DNA from: Chitinophagaceae bacterium
GTDB lineage: Bacteria; Bacteroidota; Bacteroidia; Chitinophagales; Chitinophagaceae
DNA length: 8,693 nucleotides
Reading direction: 5' to 3'
Assembly: GCA_025924755.1 (NCBI GenBank)
Contig: JAICHT010000141.1
Span: 1 to 8,693, forward strand
Positions 1 to 6,967 of the stretch are shown piece by piece (within the stretch, counting starts at the first letter, position 1; each line of letters begins with the position of its first letter). Below the pieces are notes generated by a model. The model was not told the DNA's origin and did not search any database. It saw only the letters and a program-made list of their open reading frames with translations. Position numbers and translations under genes: made by a program.

Positions 1-2
1 CC

Positions 3-326
3 AGCTTAGGAAAAGTGATAGGCAGGGATACCACTGCTTATGTAGAGCTGCGGCCTAACTTAAACGTGTTTCAGCAGGGAAAGTTTACCAATACTTTTAC
101 TGCCGGTATCGGCTATATCTTTCATTGTAAAGAAGACCTGATGACGGAGCTTACCTCCGGCATTGAATATGCGTACAGCGCTGTTTTTCACTTTAATGTT
201 TATTTTGGACAATACTATTATAGTGGCAGAGTGGATGCCAGTACGGTTACCTTCTTTGGCATATCCGCCATGATGTATTTGCACCCTTCCCATGCGCAAT
301 CCCTTTTTAAGCAACCCGCAAAATAA
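3..326 (+). CDS. C-terminal fragment of a probable outer-membrane beta-barrel protein (5' end outside window)
   Basis: The reading frame is already open at the left edge (codons run from position 3: S-L-G-K-V-I-G-R-D), so the GTG at 15 is not a convincing start and the gene almost certainly begins upstream of the window. The visible ~107 residues alternate polar and hydrophobic/aromatic residues in short segments (for example TAYVELRPNLNVF, FTAGIGYIF, GIEYAYSAVFHFNVYFGQYYY, STVTFFGISAMMYL), as expected for amphipathic beta strands of a barrel. It ends at a TAA at 324-326 after a short polar tail. No family-specific motif is seen, so the barrel assignment is inference from residue pattern. It converges on the minus-strand regulator operon. 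An alternative is another beta-rich secreted protein. Confidence 0.6.
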   Translation, partial: SLGKVIGRDTTAYVELRPNLNVFQQGKFTNTFTAGIGYIFHCKEDLMTELTSGIEYAYSAVFHFNVYFGQYYYSGRVDASTVTFFGISAMMYLHPSHAQSLFKQPAK

Positions 327-351
327 TCAATTGCGTTATTGGTCTATTTAC

Positions 352-669
352 CTACTTTCTCATTTTATTGTCTATAGCTTTATTTAATATAAGTGGCCCC
401 GAGCCTTTGCTCTTAAGGTAAGGCCTGCTGTCTCTACAGGGGTCTTGATATACGGTGTTGGGCTGTACGCCTGATGACAACACCTTCACATCCAGTATCC
501 GCACTACAAAAGGTGTACAGGAAGAAGAGTAGTGGAAGGCTTCAATTGCAGCAACCTCGCCAAGATTTGGAACACTGCCAATGGCATAAACACGACTGGA
601 GTCAATCAGCACACTACGTATGTCAAAAGAAGCTTTGATTGTTCCAGCACTGCCAAAGGAGGAATCCAT
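352..669 (-). CDS. Weak hypothetical ORF, about 105 aa, possibly a degenerate gene fragment
   Basis: This minus-strand frame runs from an ATG at 667-669 to a TAG at 352-354. Its middle reads like protein (SVPNLGEVAAIEAFHY, then TPFVVRILDVKVLSSG), with a few cysteines and no signal peptide or membrane segment. I do not recognise a family. Against it: there is no ribosome-binding sequence before the ATG, an in-frame TGA lies at 685-687, and the frame starts just downstream of a probable terminator of the regulator operon. An overlapping plus-strand frame (532-744) is rich in Ser, Lys and Arg and looks less protein-like. It could be a real small gene, a decayed fragment, or a chance open frame. 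Confidence 0.25.
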   Translation of the reverse strand: MDSSFGSAGTIKASFDIRSVLIDSSRVYAIGSVPNLGEVAAIEAFHYSSSCTPFVVRILDVKVLSSGVQPNTVYQDPCRDSRPYLKSKGSGPLILNKAIDNKMRK

Positions 670-685
670 CAAAGCAGTAACGAAT

Positions 686-709
686 CAAAAAGGTCACGCA
701 GTGTGAGAC
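686..709 (-). terminator. Probable intrinsic terminator of the kinase-regulator operon
   Basis: Read on the minus strand, GTCTCAC (709-703), loop ACT, then GCGTGAC (699-693) form a 7-pair stem with one A-A mismatch and one G-U pair, followed directly by CTTTTTG. It lies about 31 nt past the stop codon of the response regulator. A second weaker hairpin (739-721, TCTTC/GAAGA stem) lies between the stop and this one. Confidence 0.5.
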
Positions 710-740
710 GGATTAGAAAGTCTTCTGCCGCACCGAAGAG

Positions 741-1505
741 CTAAAAAAGATGTTTAGGTTTTATGGGTAGAAGTTGCTTTAAAAGTAATTCTTTACGGCT
801 TCGCGAAACATCAATGGTTGAACCGTCACTCATAACTAAATAACCCCCTTCTCCTTTAATGTATTTCTCTACTTCGTTTATGTTTACAAGATGTGAATGG
901 TGTACCCTGATAAATGGATAATCTTCCAGTATTTCCTCAACTTCCTTTAAATTGCGGGAGGCGATTATCTTCCTCTTATCTTTTAGAAAGAGGAAGGTAT
1001 AATTGCTTTGAGACTCACAACTTATAATAGACTCCGCAAGTAATAATTGAAATCCTTCCATGGTAGGTATGGCTATCCTGGTAACAGGTATACCCGGGTG
1101 CTTCAATTTTTGCAAAAGAATTTCTAATTGCTGGGGGAGTGGAAATTTATTGCGTTGTACAGCTTTTTGTACACTCTTCTGCAGTTCTTCCCGTTCAATC
1201 GGTTTCAGCAAATAATCCAATGCACTGAAGCGTATAGCCTTAATAGCATATTGGTCATAGCTGGTGGTAAATATTACTTCAAAGTCTATTTCACCCACTT
1301 TTTGCAACAATTCAAACCCATTCATAAAAGGCATTTCAATATCTAAAAAAAGTATTTGTGGCTTATGCTCTTGAATGGATTGTATAGCCGTTTCAGCAGA
1401 ATAACAAATGTCTAAAACTTTTACTTCCGGGCAGTATCGCTCTAATAACGTAGCCAAAGATTCACAACAATCAGGTTCATCGTCAACAATAGTGGCAGTA
1501 ATCAT
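741..1505 (-). CDS. LytTR-family DNA-binding response regulator
   Basis: This 254-aa protein has an N-terminal receiver domain (residues ~3-120) and a C-terminal LytTR DNA-binding domain (~145-245). Receiver landmarks are all present: acidic pair Asp8-Asp9, phosphoacceptor Asp55 in FLDIEMPFMNG, Thr81 and Lys101 in the LKP motif. The LytTR part shows the usual FIRVHHSHLVNINEVEKY segment. The family binds DNA as a transcription regulator once phosphorylated. The start is the ATG at 1503-1505; upstream is A-rich with no clear Shine-Dalgarno, common in Bacteroidota. The gene follows the sensor kinase by 20 bp on the same strand, so the two are very likely co-transcribed and cognate partners. Target genes cannot be told from the window. 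No lesion is seen. Confidence 0.95.
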   Translation of the reverse strand: MITATIVDDEPDCCESLATLLERYCPEVKVLDICYSAETAIQSIQEHKPQILFLDIEMPFMNGFELLQKVGEIDFEVIFTTSYDQYAIKAIRFSALDYLLKPIEREELQKSVQKAVQRNKFPLPQQLEILLQKLKHPGIPVTRIAIPTMEGFQLLLAESIISCESQSNYTFLFLKDKRKIIASRNLKEVEEILEDYPFIRVHHSHLVNINEVEKYIKGEGGYLVMSDGSTIDVSRSRKELLLKQLLPIKPKHLF

Positions 1506-1525
1506 GTTATTATTTTTAATATTTC

Positions 1526-3433
1526 TTACTCAAAGACTTCTGTCAAATCATTGTATGGCATTTTAAGCACTACCCTGGTACCACAACCATTGCCCTCATT
1601 GTCTATAAGGTCTTCAATATTAAAAATAGGTTGTCCGTTTTCAGATCTGTTTAAAAGCGCTAAACGCCCCATAGTAATTTGAACACCCATAGATTTATTA
1701 TTTTCAGCTGATTTGCTGTTAAGAGCGGCAGCCATGCTTCTGCCAATACCGTTATCCATAATAACACAGATTAATGTTTTATCTTCTGCACACAAGTTAA
1801 TTTCCAGGCATCCTGTGCCTTTTTTATGCATCAGTCCGTGCCAAATGGCATTTTCTGCGAAGGGTTGTATTAACAAAGGAGGAATAAAAACGGCAGATAT
1901 GTCAATAGTATTTACAAAGGTAATGCTGTAATTAAATGCATTTTTAAATCTTAATCTTTCCAGGTCTAAATAAAGACGAAGGGCTTCTAATTCGTTTTCG
2001 AGGCTTATAAGTGATTTTTCAGAATTCTGTAAAGCCATCCGGATAAAACGTGAAAACTTGGTAAGATATTCCGAAGCTTCCTCTGTTTTATTAATTAAAA
2101 TATATCGGTTGATAGAACTTAAGCAATTAAAGATAAAATGAGGATTCATTTGGGCACGAAGGGTTTGCATTTCAAGCTCACTTGCCTGATGCTGTAGTTC
2201 GGATTTTGTTTTTTCACTTTCCAGCTTTTGAATCTGTAATTCGTTTTCTGCCTGTTTTTGCAATAAAGCATACGCATTTTGGCGGTGCCGGTTACTGCGC
2301 CATAAAAGGAGCGCTATTAAGAGGGAAAATGATACAACAATTAAGAGTCCGTACATCTTCAGGCGGTTCTGATATTTTTCCTGTGTGGCATGTAGTTCTT
2401 GCTCCTTTAGCTTTTCAGTGAAAACTAGGAAGTTAACCCTGCTTAATTTTTCCCTGTCATAAAGACTATCTTTTATAGCCATGTTGATTTTGTAATAATG
2501 CATGGCTTCGACGGGATTTATTTTTTCGTATACCCATCCCAGTAACTCGCTGGCATGCATGGCTCCTTTCCGGTAATGGATAAGCTGGGCAGTGTCAAAA
2601 GCCATTGTAGCATAGTGACGACAGGAGTCAGATTGGTTTCGTTTACTGAATATAGCTGCAATACCGTTATTGATATCAATCCTGTCATTTTGTGCTGTTT
2701 GTTTAAAAGTTAACCGGTAACAATAAAGCGCAGAATCCAACTGGTTTTTTTTAAAATATATGCTACCCAATACCAAAGCTGGGGAAGTCCAATCATTCCT
2801 TAATTCACGATCTTTTGTAAAACCTCTTCTGGCAAAGAACAGCGCAGAATCTAACATGTTTCCAACAGAATAAGCTTCTCCTATGCACAGATCATTAACT
2901 ATTAACCTGGCATTCATGGAAATATCTGGTAGCATTAATTTAAGGTCATCCGGGTTTTCTTCATCCATTTTCCTTGCCTCAAAATAGTATTGCAAGGCTT
3001 GTTTATAATCACTCATTTCTGCATAAATACTCCCTATACAATATTTCATAGTGCTCACGCCTATTGGCCTCTTCATTTGCTGGAATAAATCCAGCGACTG
3101 TAAATAATATTGCATGGACAGAGCGTAATCACCAAGTACCGAATAAGCCTCACCAAGGTTGAAATTCGCCCACGCTTCACGAATTGTGTAACCAAGTTTT
3201 CTGGAAAGCCGTAATGCCCTGTCTGCATAATAGATACCGGAGTCGGGGTTATCATAGATATAATGGTTGGATAAATAGAACAGGCGGTCAGCTCGTATTG
3301 TATCTTCCTTTATCTCTGAGCTGAGCAATTTTTTTAAACTGTCACAGCTTAAAAAAATCCCTGCCTGTGAAAAAGAAACAGTATAGAAAAAAATCTGCGT
3401 AATAAAGATGAATATTTGTTTTGCCGGCGACAT
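1526..3433 (-). CDS. TPR-containing sensor histidine kinase, LytS/YehU (His_kinase PF06580) type
   Basis: This 635-aa kinase begins with a hydrophobic signal-like segment (residues ~6-23), then an alpha-helical region with TPR-like repeats (~45-325, for example ANFNLGEAYSVLGDYALSMQYYLQSL). One transmembrane helix (~361-378) and a coiled coil (~385-428) follow. The kinase core has the phosphoacceptor His432 in QMNPHFIFNCL, an N-box (PFAENAIWHG, Asn528), a G1 box DNGIG (560-564) and a glycine-rich GNGCGT segment near 614-619. The expected topology is a periplasmic TPR sensor and a cytoplasmic kinase that phosphorylates the adjacent LytTR regulator. The ATG at 3431-3433 starts directly before the signal-like segment; its leader is AT-rich with no Shine-Dalgarno. 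The ligand or partner of the TPR region is unknown. The gene appears intact. Confidence 0.95.
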   Translation of the reverse strand: MSPAKQIFIFITQIFFYTVSFSQAGIFLSCDSLKKLLSSEIKEDTIRADRLFYLSNHYIYDNPDSGIYYADRALRLSRKLGYTIREAWANFNLGEAYSVLGDYALSMQYYLQSLDLFQQMKRPIGVSTMKYCIGSIYAEMSDYKQALQYYFEARKMDEENPDDLKLMLPDISMNARLIVNDLCIGEAYSVGNMLDSALFFARRGFTKDRELRNDWTSPALVLGSIYFKKNQLDSALYCYRLTFKQTAQNDRIDINNGIAAIFSKRNQSDSCRHYATMAFDTAQLIHYRKGAMHASELLGWVYEKINPVEAMHYYKINMAIKDSLYDREKLSRVNFLVFTEKLKEQELHATQEKYQNRLKMYGLLIVVSFSLLIALLLWRSNRHRQNAYALLQKQAENELQIQKLESEKTKSELQHQASELEMQTLRAQMNPHFIFNCLSSINRYILINKTEEASEYLTKFSRFIRMALQNSEKSLISLENELEALRLYLDLERLRFKNAFNYSITFVNTIDISAVFIPPLLIQPFAENAIWHGLMHKKGTGCLEINLCAEDKTLICVIMDNGIGRSMAAALNSKSAENNKSMGVQITMGRLALLNRSENGQPIFNIEDLIDNEGNGCGTRVVLKMPYNDLTEVFE

Positions 3434-3594
3434 AAATTTATAATTTATAACTAACCGGAATATAATATATACGAAGGTGCCTGTATTAAGTTGGAATCAA
3501 TGTGAACACAAGGCCAACTATATAGTATTGTTCGATGAAGTTAATAATTATTTTACACATTATAGCTAGCCTTATCGTACATAATATCATGATG

Positions 3595-3623
3595 AAAACC
3601 AGACAGGGCAACTTCCCTGGCTG
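3595..3623 (-). terminator. Terminator-like hairpin after the haloperoxidase-like gene
   Basis: Minus strand: the stem CAGGG/CCCTG (3617-3613 pairing with 3608-3604, loop AAGTTG) is extended outward past one mismatch by three pairs (CAG...CTG type), and is followed by TTTT at 3598-3595. It starts about 5 nt past the TAA of the upstream gene. It separates that gene from the kinase operon, so the three minus-strand genes are probably two transcription units. Confidence 0.5.
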
Positions 3624-3627
3624 ATTT

Positions 3628-4953
3628 TTATTTGTCTGTATTATAATTTTTCAGATGCAGCTGATTAACTAAATCACCAATCTGCTTTCCCTGTTTTAAT
3701 CCAACTGCAATAGAAGGAGAATAATGTATGCCCGCTAAAAGCCTTGACCTGCCTGCTTCCTTGGCACAATCTTCAAATGAGTTAAAGGAACGGGCGCCAT
3801 AAGTATTATCATATGTATGATCAGTGAATGAATAGTTCTTCCCAAAAATATTTTCCAATACGGTTGCACCTGCGGCTGATACAACAGCATGGGCTGCAGA
3901 ATACTCGGGGTGAGACGGAGTTGTAATTACACTGTTCCAGGTGCCCTTTCCAAATACCTTGCGGATGTACGAAATAGGGCGAATCAGATTGTATGTATAT
4001 TTTGTTTTGAATACAGAAATGAGGGCATCATTCACTGCAATTCCCTGCAGTGCATAGGCAGCCACCGCTTCAGAAATATCCATTTTACTATTAACAATTA
4101 ATTGAGTAAGCATATTAGTTTCATGAGCAGGCACATTGAGGTTACCTGGCTGATCTCCCCAAAATCTGGCAATGGTGGAATCTTCATGCGAAAGAGATAA
4201 AGAAATGGTATACAACTCGTTTACCATTTGGTAAAAGGGCGACTTAGCATCTTCCGAATATGCTAATGGCGGACCCGGTTGTGTAAGCGCTGCACTGTTT
4301 GCAATAAAGCTTCTGTGAGCGCCCCAATGTGGAACCACCGGTGGACCAAAAGCAGGCGGAGTTGGTATCCATAAACCCGGGCCTGTGGGTGGAATGTAAG
4401 ACGGATCAACGATATGTAAGTAAGCCTGGTCTCCACCATCTACAGCCGACCAATTGAAAATGTCTGTTGCTACCATGTGGCCATAATCCATAGCATTCTG
4501 AATTTTTTCAGCACTGGCTTCATCTTTAAATTTTGAGTTATAAGCTGCTTCCAGCGAATCAATGGTAACCTTATTAGCATCTGATGTAGTTGGAAAAAAA
4601 TCCCTCGTAATCATAGCCATAGCTGCATTTAAAGAAGCAGGCCAGAAATAATCATCCCGGTCTTTACCGGGCATAATTGATGTTCCACCAATTTGATTCA
4701 ATAAAGATTTATAACCTGGATTACCTGGCAACAAAGATTCATACAATGTAATTCCTGCATAACCAAAAGATCTGCCAGATACAGTTGAATTGTAGCCTGG
4801 TGTAGTCCTCGTTAGCTTTATATGCAGTTGCATCCATGCATTGGCAACATCAGCAGAATATTTTTTTGGACTAGGATCAGGGAAATCATGTTTTTTGCAA
4901 TTCGAAAATACTGTGATGAGAATCGCAATAGATAAAAGGAGTCTTACTTTCAT
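3628..4953 (-). CDS. Vanadium-dependent haloperoxidase / PAP2-superfamily lipoprotein
   Basis: The preferred ATG (4951-4953) gives 441 aa beginning MKVRLLLSIAILITVFSNC, a lipoprotein signal peptide with Cys19 as the likely lipidation site. A longer frame to an ATG at 5022 would place 23 residues before this signal and is rejected. Numbered from the preferred start, PAP2/haloperoxidase motif 1 is K318-x6-R325-P, motif 2 is PSHPEYSAAH with His355, and motif 3 is SRLLAGIH with Arg403/404 and His410. These would hold vanadate or phosphate. The usual Asp after motif 3 is not at its expected place (H-Y-S-P-S). The family includes haloperoxidases and acid phosphatases; which activity applies cannot be told. 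It probably acts in the periplasm or at the outer membrane. Neighbouring genes give no pathway. Confidence 0.85.
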   Translation of the reverse strand: MKVRLLLSIAILITVFSNCKKHDFPDPSPKKYSADVANAWMQLHIKLTRTTPGYNSTVSGRSFGYAGITLYESLLPGNPGYKSLLNQIGGTSIMPGKDRDDYFWPASLNAAMAMITRDFFPTTSDANKVTIDSLEAAYNSKFKDEASAEKIQNAMDYGHMVATDIFNWSAVDGGDQAYLHIVDPSYIPPTGPGLWIPTPPAFGPPVVPHWGAHRSFIANSAALTQPGPPLAYSEDAKSPFYQMVNELYTISLSLSHEDSTIARFWGDQPGNLNVPAHETNMLTQLIVNSKMDISEAVAAYALQGIAVNDALISVFKTKYTYNLIRPISYIRKVFGKGTWNSVITTPSHPEYSAAHAVVSAAGATVLENIFGKNYSFTDHTYDNTYGARSFNSFEDCAKEAGRSRLLAGIHYSPSIAVGLKQGKQIGDLVNQLHLKNYNTDK

Positions 4954-5016
4954 AAAAGCAGTTTTAAATTGATTAAATATTTGAAATCGCAGTAAAACTA
5001 ATATATGAGCTAAGCG

Positions 5017-5054
5017 CCCCATATCTAGAATGCGTAATTGGTTAGAATATGGGG
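5017..5054. promoter_or_regulatory. Inverted repeat in the leader of the haloperoxidase-like gene
   Basis: CCCCATAT (5017-5024) is repeated in inverse as ATATGGGG (5047-5054). The match extends inward by CTA/TAG with a one-base offset, leaving a loop of roughly 14 nt. It lies about 64-100 bp upstream of the preferred ATG at 4953 and covers the alternative ATG at 5022. It could be an operator, a leader hairpin or a relic of an inserted element; no regulator can be named. Confidence 0.35.
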
Positions 5055-5355
5055 TAACTATATGGTTTGAAGGTATAAATGGCTAAATACGTTAGAATTC
5101 TCCCGCCATCCCAATGTTTGATGCTTTAACAACTAAATTATTTAGGGCTATAAACAACTTAATCAAGATAAAAGAAGGCAATGGGGTCACAAGCTTTTAG
5201 TTTTCCGTCAGCATTTTTGGAACAACGTTTAATTAATGACGAAATAGTACCTATTGTAGTGATTGCATTTAAAAAAGGCTTTCAGGAATATCACTGCTTT
5301 TAACATTAATATCGAAACAACACAAACTAGTAAGAAATGGAATGGAAAGTGTAAA
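5055..5355. other. Spacer between the haloperoxidase-like gene and the IS3 element
   Basis: This ~300-bp AT-rich stretch holds no convincing intact gene. It contains the possible broken small gene at 5114-5303, listed separately, and the upstream region of the minus-strand lipoprotein gene. No tRNA, promoter consensus or repeat array was recognised. Confidence 0.4.
5114..5303 (+). pseudogene. Possible small gene broken by a single-base frameshift
   Basis: An ATG at 5114 opens a 28-codon frame (MFDALTTKLFRAINNLIKIK...) that stops at a TAG (5198-5200). The next frame, open from 5181 to a TAA at 5301-5303, reads SFPSAFLEQRLINDEIVPIV and onward, also protein-like. Skipping one T in the TTTT run at 5194-5197 joins them into about 62 residues. 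No family is recognised. It is either a decayed gene, a chance pair of open frames, or (less likely) a +1 slip at TTT-TAG. An AAGAAGG run lies just before the second frame's ATG at 5181, so separate translation of that part is also possible. Confidence 0.25.
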
Positions 5356-5403
5356 TCGTCAGCGTAAAGTGGACTAAAAGAGTTGTAAATTAAGAGAGGG
5401 TTT
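5356..5403 (+). repeat. Left inverted repeat of the IS3-family element
   Basis: Blocks TCGTCA (5356-5361), AAAGTGGACTA (5366-5376) and AGAGAGGGTTT (5393-5403) recur in inverse orientation at the right end. The spacer between the last two blocks is 16 nt here and 6 nt on the right. The orfA start codon follows about 25 bp downstream. Confidence 0.75.
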
Positions 5404-5428
5404 CCATTCATCACCAAAAACAAAAGTC

Positions 5429-5779
5429 ATGGAAACAAAACCTCAAAAGACTTCTCAGGAGCAGAAGCAAACACCCGAGAACTTTGTAAAAGACATTCGC
5501 CGTAAAGCCAGGCGACTTTATTCTTACGAGCAAAAGACATTAATCGTTATGGAAGCCATTCGAGGCGAGTCCTCGATAGCTGAGATCTGCCGTAAGCACG
5601 GCATTGCTCAATCCATGTATTACAAGTGGAACAAGGAGTTCCTGGAAGCCGGTAAAAAGCGGCTCGCAGGTGACACAACCAGGGAAGCAACAAGTGATGA
5701 AGTAAGTGAACTGCGTAAAGAAAATAGCCGGCTCAAAGAGATGGTAGCAGACCTCATGCTTCGCTATGATACCAAGTAA
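5429..5779 (+). CDS. IS3-family transposase OrfA (helix-turn-helix protein)
   Basis: This 116-aa protein contains an HTH_Tnp_1-type fold at about residues 30-75 (YSYEQKTLIVMEAI, then SSIAEICRKHGIAQSMYYKW), which in this family recognises the element's terminal repeats. A short leucine-zipper-like coiled coil follows at ~91-112 (SELRKENSRLKEMVADLML), used for oligomerisation with OrfB. The start is the ATG at 5429; no Shine-Dalgarno precedes it. The stop (5777-5779) lies 46 bp before the preferred orfB start. OrfA is intact. OrfB lies in the +1 frame relative to OrfA, whereas classical IS3 elements use a -1 shift, so OrfB here is more likely made by separate initiation. Confidence 0.85.
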   Translation: METKPQKTSQEQKQTPENFVKDIRRKARRLYSYEQKTLIVMEAIRGESSIAEICRKHGIAQSMYYKWNKEFLEAGKKRLAGDTTREATSDEVSELRKENSRLKEMVADLMLRYDTK

Positions 5780-5814
5780 AAAAAAGCTTAGAATACTTGG
5801 GATAGAAGAAAAGT

Positions 5815-5820
5815 GGAGGA
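5815..5820 (+). promoter_or_regulatory. Shine-Dalgarno sequence that selects the orfB start
   Basis: GGAGGA lies 5 nt before the ATG at 5826, while the earlier in-frame ATG at 5766 (inside the end of orfA) has no such sequence. This favours 5826 as the orfB start. It is notable because the host genes in the window lack clear Shine-Dalgarno motifs. Confidence 0.6.
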
Positions 5821-5825
5821 AGTAT

Positions 5826-6802
5826 ATGAGACTGTCTGTAGCAGAAAAACAGGAGATCATTATCCTAGTGGACCAATCCGATCTGGGCGTGAACAGAACA
5901 CTGAAGCAATTAGGCATCCACAAGAGCACGTTTTATAACTGGTATAAAGCCTACCTGAAAAAGGGTACTGGCGGACTTGCAGCTGCTCACAAAACAAGGA
6001 GGCAGTGGAATACAATACCTGAAGAGCAAAGACAACTGGTAGTGGAAGTGGCCTTGGAGCATCCGGTGCTATCACCTCGTGAGCTGGCTGTCAAGATCAC
6101 CGATGAGCAACGGATCTTCATCTCAGAGAGCAGCGTGTACCGGATCTTAAAAGCAAAAGGTCTTGTGACAACACCGGCGCATATTCTTTTATCTGCATCC
6201 AATGAGTTCAAAGACAAGGCTTGCTTTGTGCACCAGTTATGGCAAACCGACTTCACGTACTTTAAGATCCTCGGGTGGGGCTGGTATTACTTAAGCACAG
6301 TGCTGGATCATTATAGCCGCTTTATTATTCACTGGGAGCTATGTAAAACATAGTGAAAGCAGAAGACGTTGAACGCTCCATAGAAAGAGCCATGGACAAT
6401 GCTCTACTCCGTAAACATCAACGGCCAAAGCTTTTATCAGATAATGGAGCTTGTTACATTGCCTCAGAACTAAAGGATTATTTAAAAACAAAAGGCATTA
6501 CTCAGCTGCACGGAAAGATTAATCATCCCCAAACACAGGGTAAAATTGAACGCTATCATCGTTCAATGAAAAATGTGGTGAAGCTCGATCATTACTATTG
6601 TCCTGAAGAACTGAATCGAGCACTGGAAAACTTTGTGCGCTATTACAACTACGAGCGCTATCATCAATCGCTGGATAATGTTACGCCGGCTGATGTCTAC
6701 TACGGGAAGCGGGAACAAATCTTAAAGCGTAGAGAAAAGATCAAACAGCAAAGCCTCATGCAAAGAAGAAAGATCTACAACCTGGAAAAACAAAACAATT
6801 AA
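5826..6802 (+). pseudogene. IS3-family transposase OrfB (DDE integrase core), split by stop and frameshift
   Basis: The first part (5826-6353, 175 aa) has an N-terminal helix-turn-helix (~4-45), an HTH_21-like region (SPRELAVKITDEQ...SSVYRILKAKGLV, ~83-114) and the first catalytic Asp132 in WQTDFTYF. It then stops at a TAG (6351-6353). The rest of the integrase core continues in another frame from 6353 (GTG; TAGTG overlap): LLSDNGACY carries the second Asp and GKIERYHR the Glu, with 35 residues between them, the classical D(35)E spacing. Homologous copies would be expected to read ...LCKT(M/V)KAEDV... without a break, so a net +2 (or -1) change at about 6351-6352 is inferred. No slippery heptamer is seen. 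Termination-reinitiation could give two polypeptides, but a functional transposase is doubtful. Confidence 0.85.
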
Positions 6803-6819
6803 TCCAAACCCTTTTGGAT
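6802..6819 (+). terminator. Hairpin at the end of orfB, possible weak terminator
   Basis: ATCCAAA (6802-6808) pairs perfectly with TTTGGAT (6813-6819) around a CCCT loop, and its first base overlaps the orfB stop codon. No T-run follows on the plus strand; the T-rich side is on the minus strand, so it might instead block transcription entering the element from the right. Confidence 0.3.
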
Positions 6820-6853
6820 ACTAAAAAATAAATTTCATTAACTTAAACAACCA

Positions 6854-6891
6854 AAACCCTCTCTAATAAATAGTCCACTTTCTTTTGACGA
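6854..6891 (-). repeat. Right inverted repeat of the IS3-family element
   Basis: On the minus strand this reads TCGTCA (6891-6886), AAAGTGGACTA (6881-6871) and AGAGAGGGTTT (6864-6854), the same blocks and order as the left end with a shorter internal spacer. Confidence 0.75.
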
Positions 6892-6967
6892 CATACATCC
6901 ACCGATACAAGCGCCCTTTTAAGGACAAGATTAGAGCTGGTACTAAAGTTGGTAATCTGTATTGGAA

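Larger units (their letters stand above)
5356..6891 (+). mobile_element. IS3-family insertion sequence, decayed
   Basis: The element has the usual IS3 order: a small helix-turn-helix orfA (5429-5779) followed by an rve/DDE orfB (5826-6802, broken). The ends are defined by imperfect inverted repeats (5356-5403 and 6854-6891) sharing TCGTCA, AAAGTGGACTA and AGAGAGGGTTT in the same order. The resulting ~1.5 kb is a little above the usual 1.2-1.5 kb of IS3 elements. The outermost base is uncertain: if TCGTCA is not part of the repeat, the element is 5366-6881. No flanking target duplication was found with either boundary. The orfB lesion suggests the copy is not autonomously mobile. Confidence 0.8.

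Noticed and set aside
532..744. 70-codon plus-strand frame opposite the weak ORF at 352-669
   Set aside because: It is rich in Ser, Lys and Arg, has a GTG start with no support, and looks like an antisense shadow.
4954..5022. Longer start (ATG at 5020-5022) for the haloperoxidase-like gene
   Set aside because: It would put 23 residues before a textbook lipoprotein signal peptide, and the codon sits inside an inverted repeat.
5229..5423. 64-codon minus-strand frame across the IS3 left end
   Set aside because: It crosses the inverted repeat and has only a compositional hydrophobic stretch; no support as a gene.
5540..6256. Minus-strand frames inside the IS3 transposase genes
   Set aside because: They are antisense to clearly recognisable HTH and integrase domains.
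6342..6353. Programmed -1 frameshift joining the two orfB halves
   Set aside because: The relative frame is right for -1, but TGT-AAA-ACA-TAG offers no XXXYYYZ heptamer and re-pairing after slippage would be poor.
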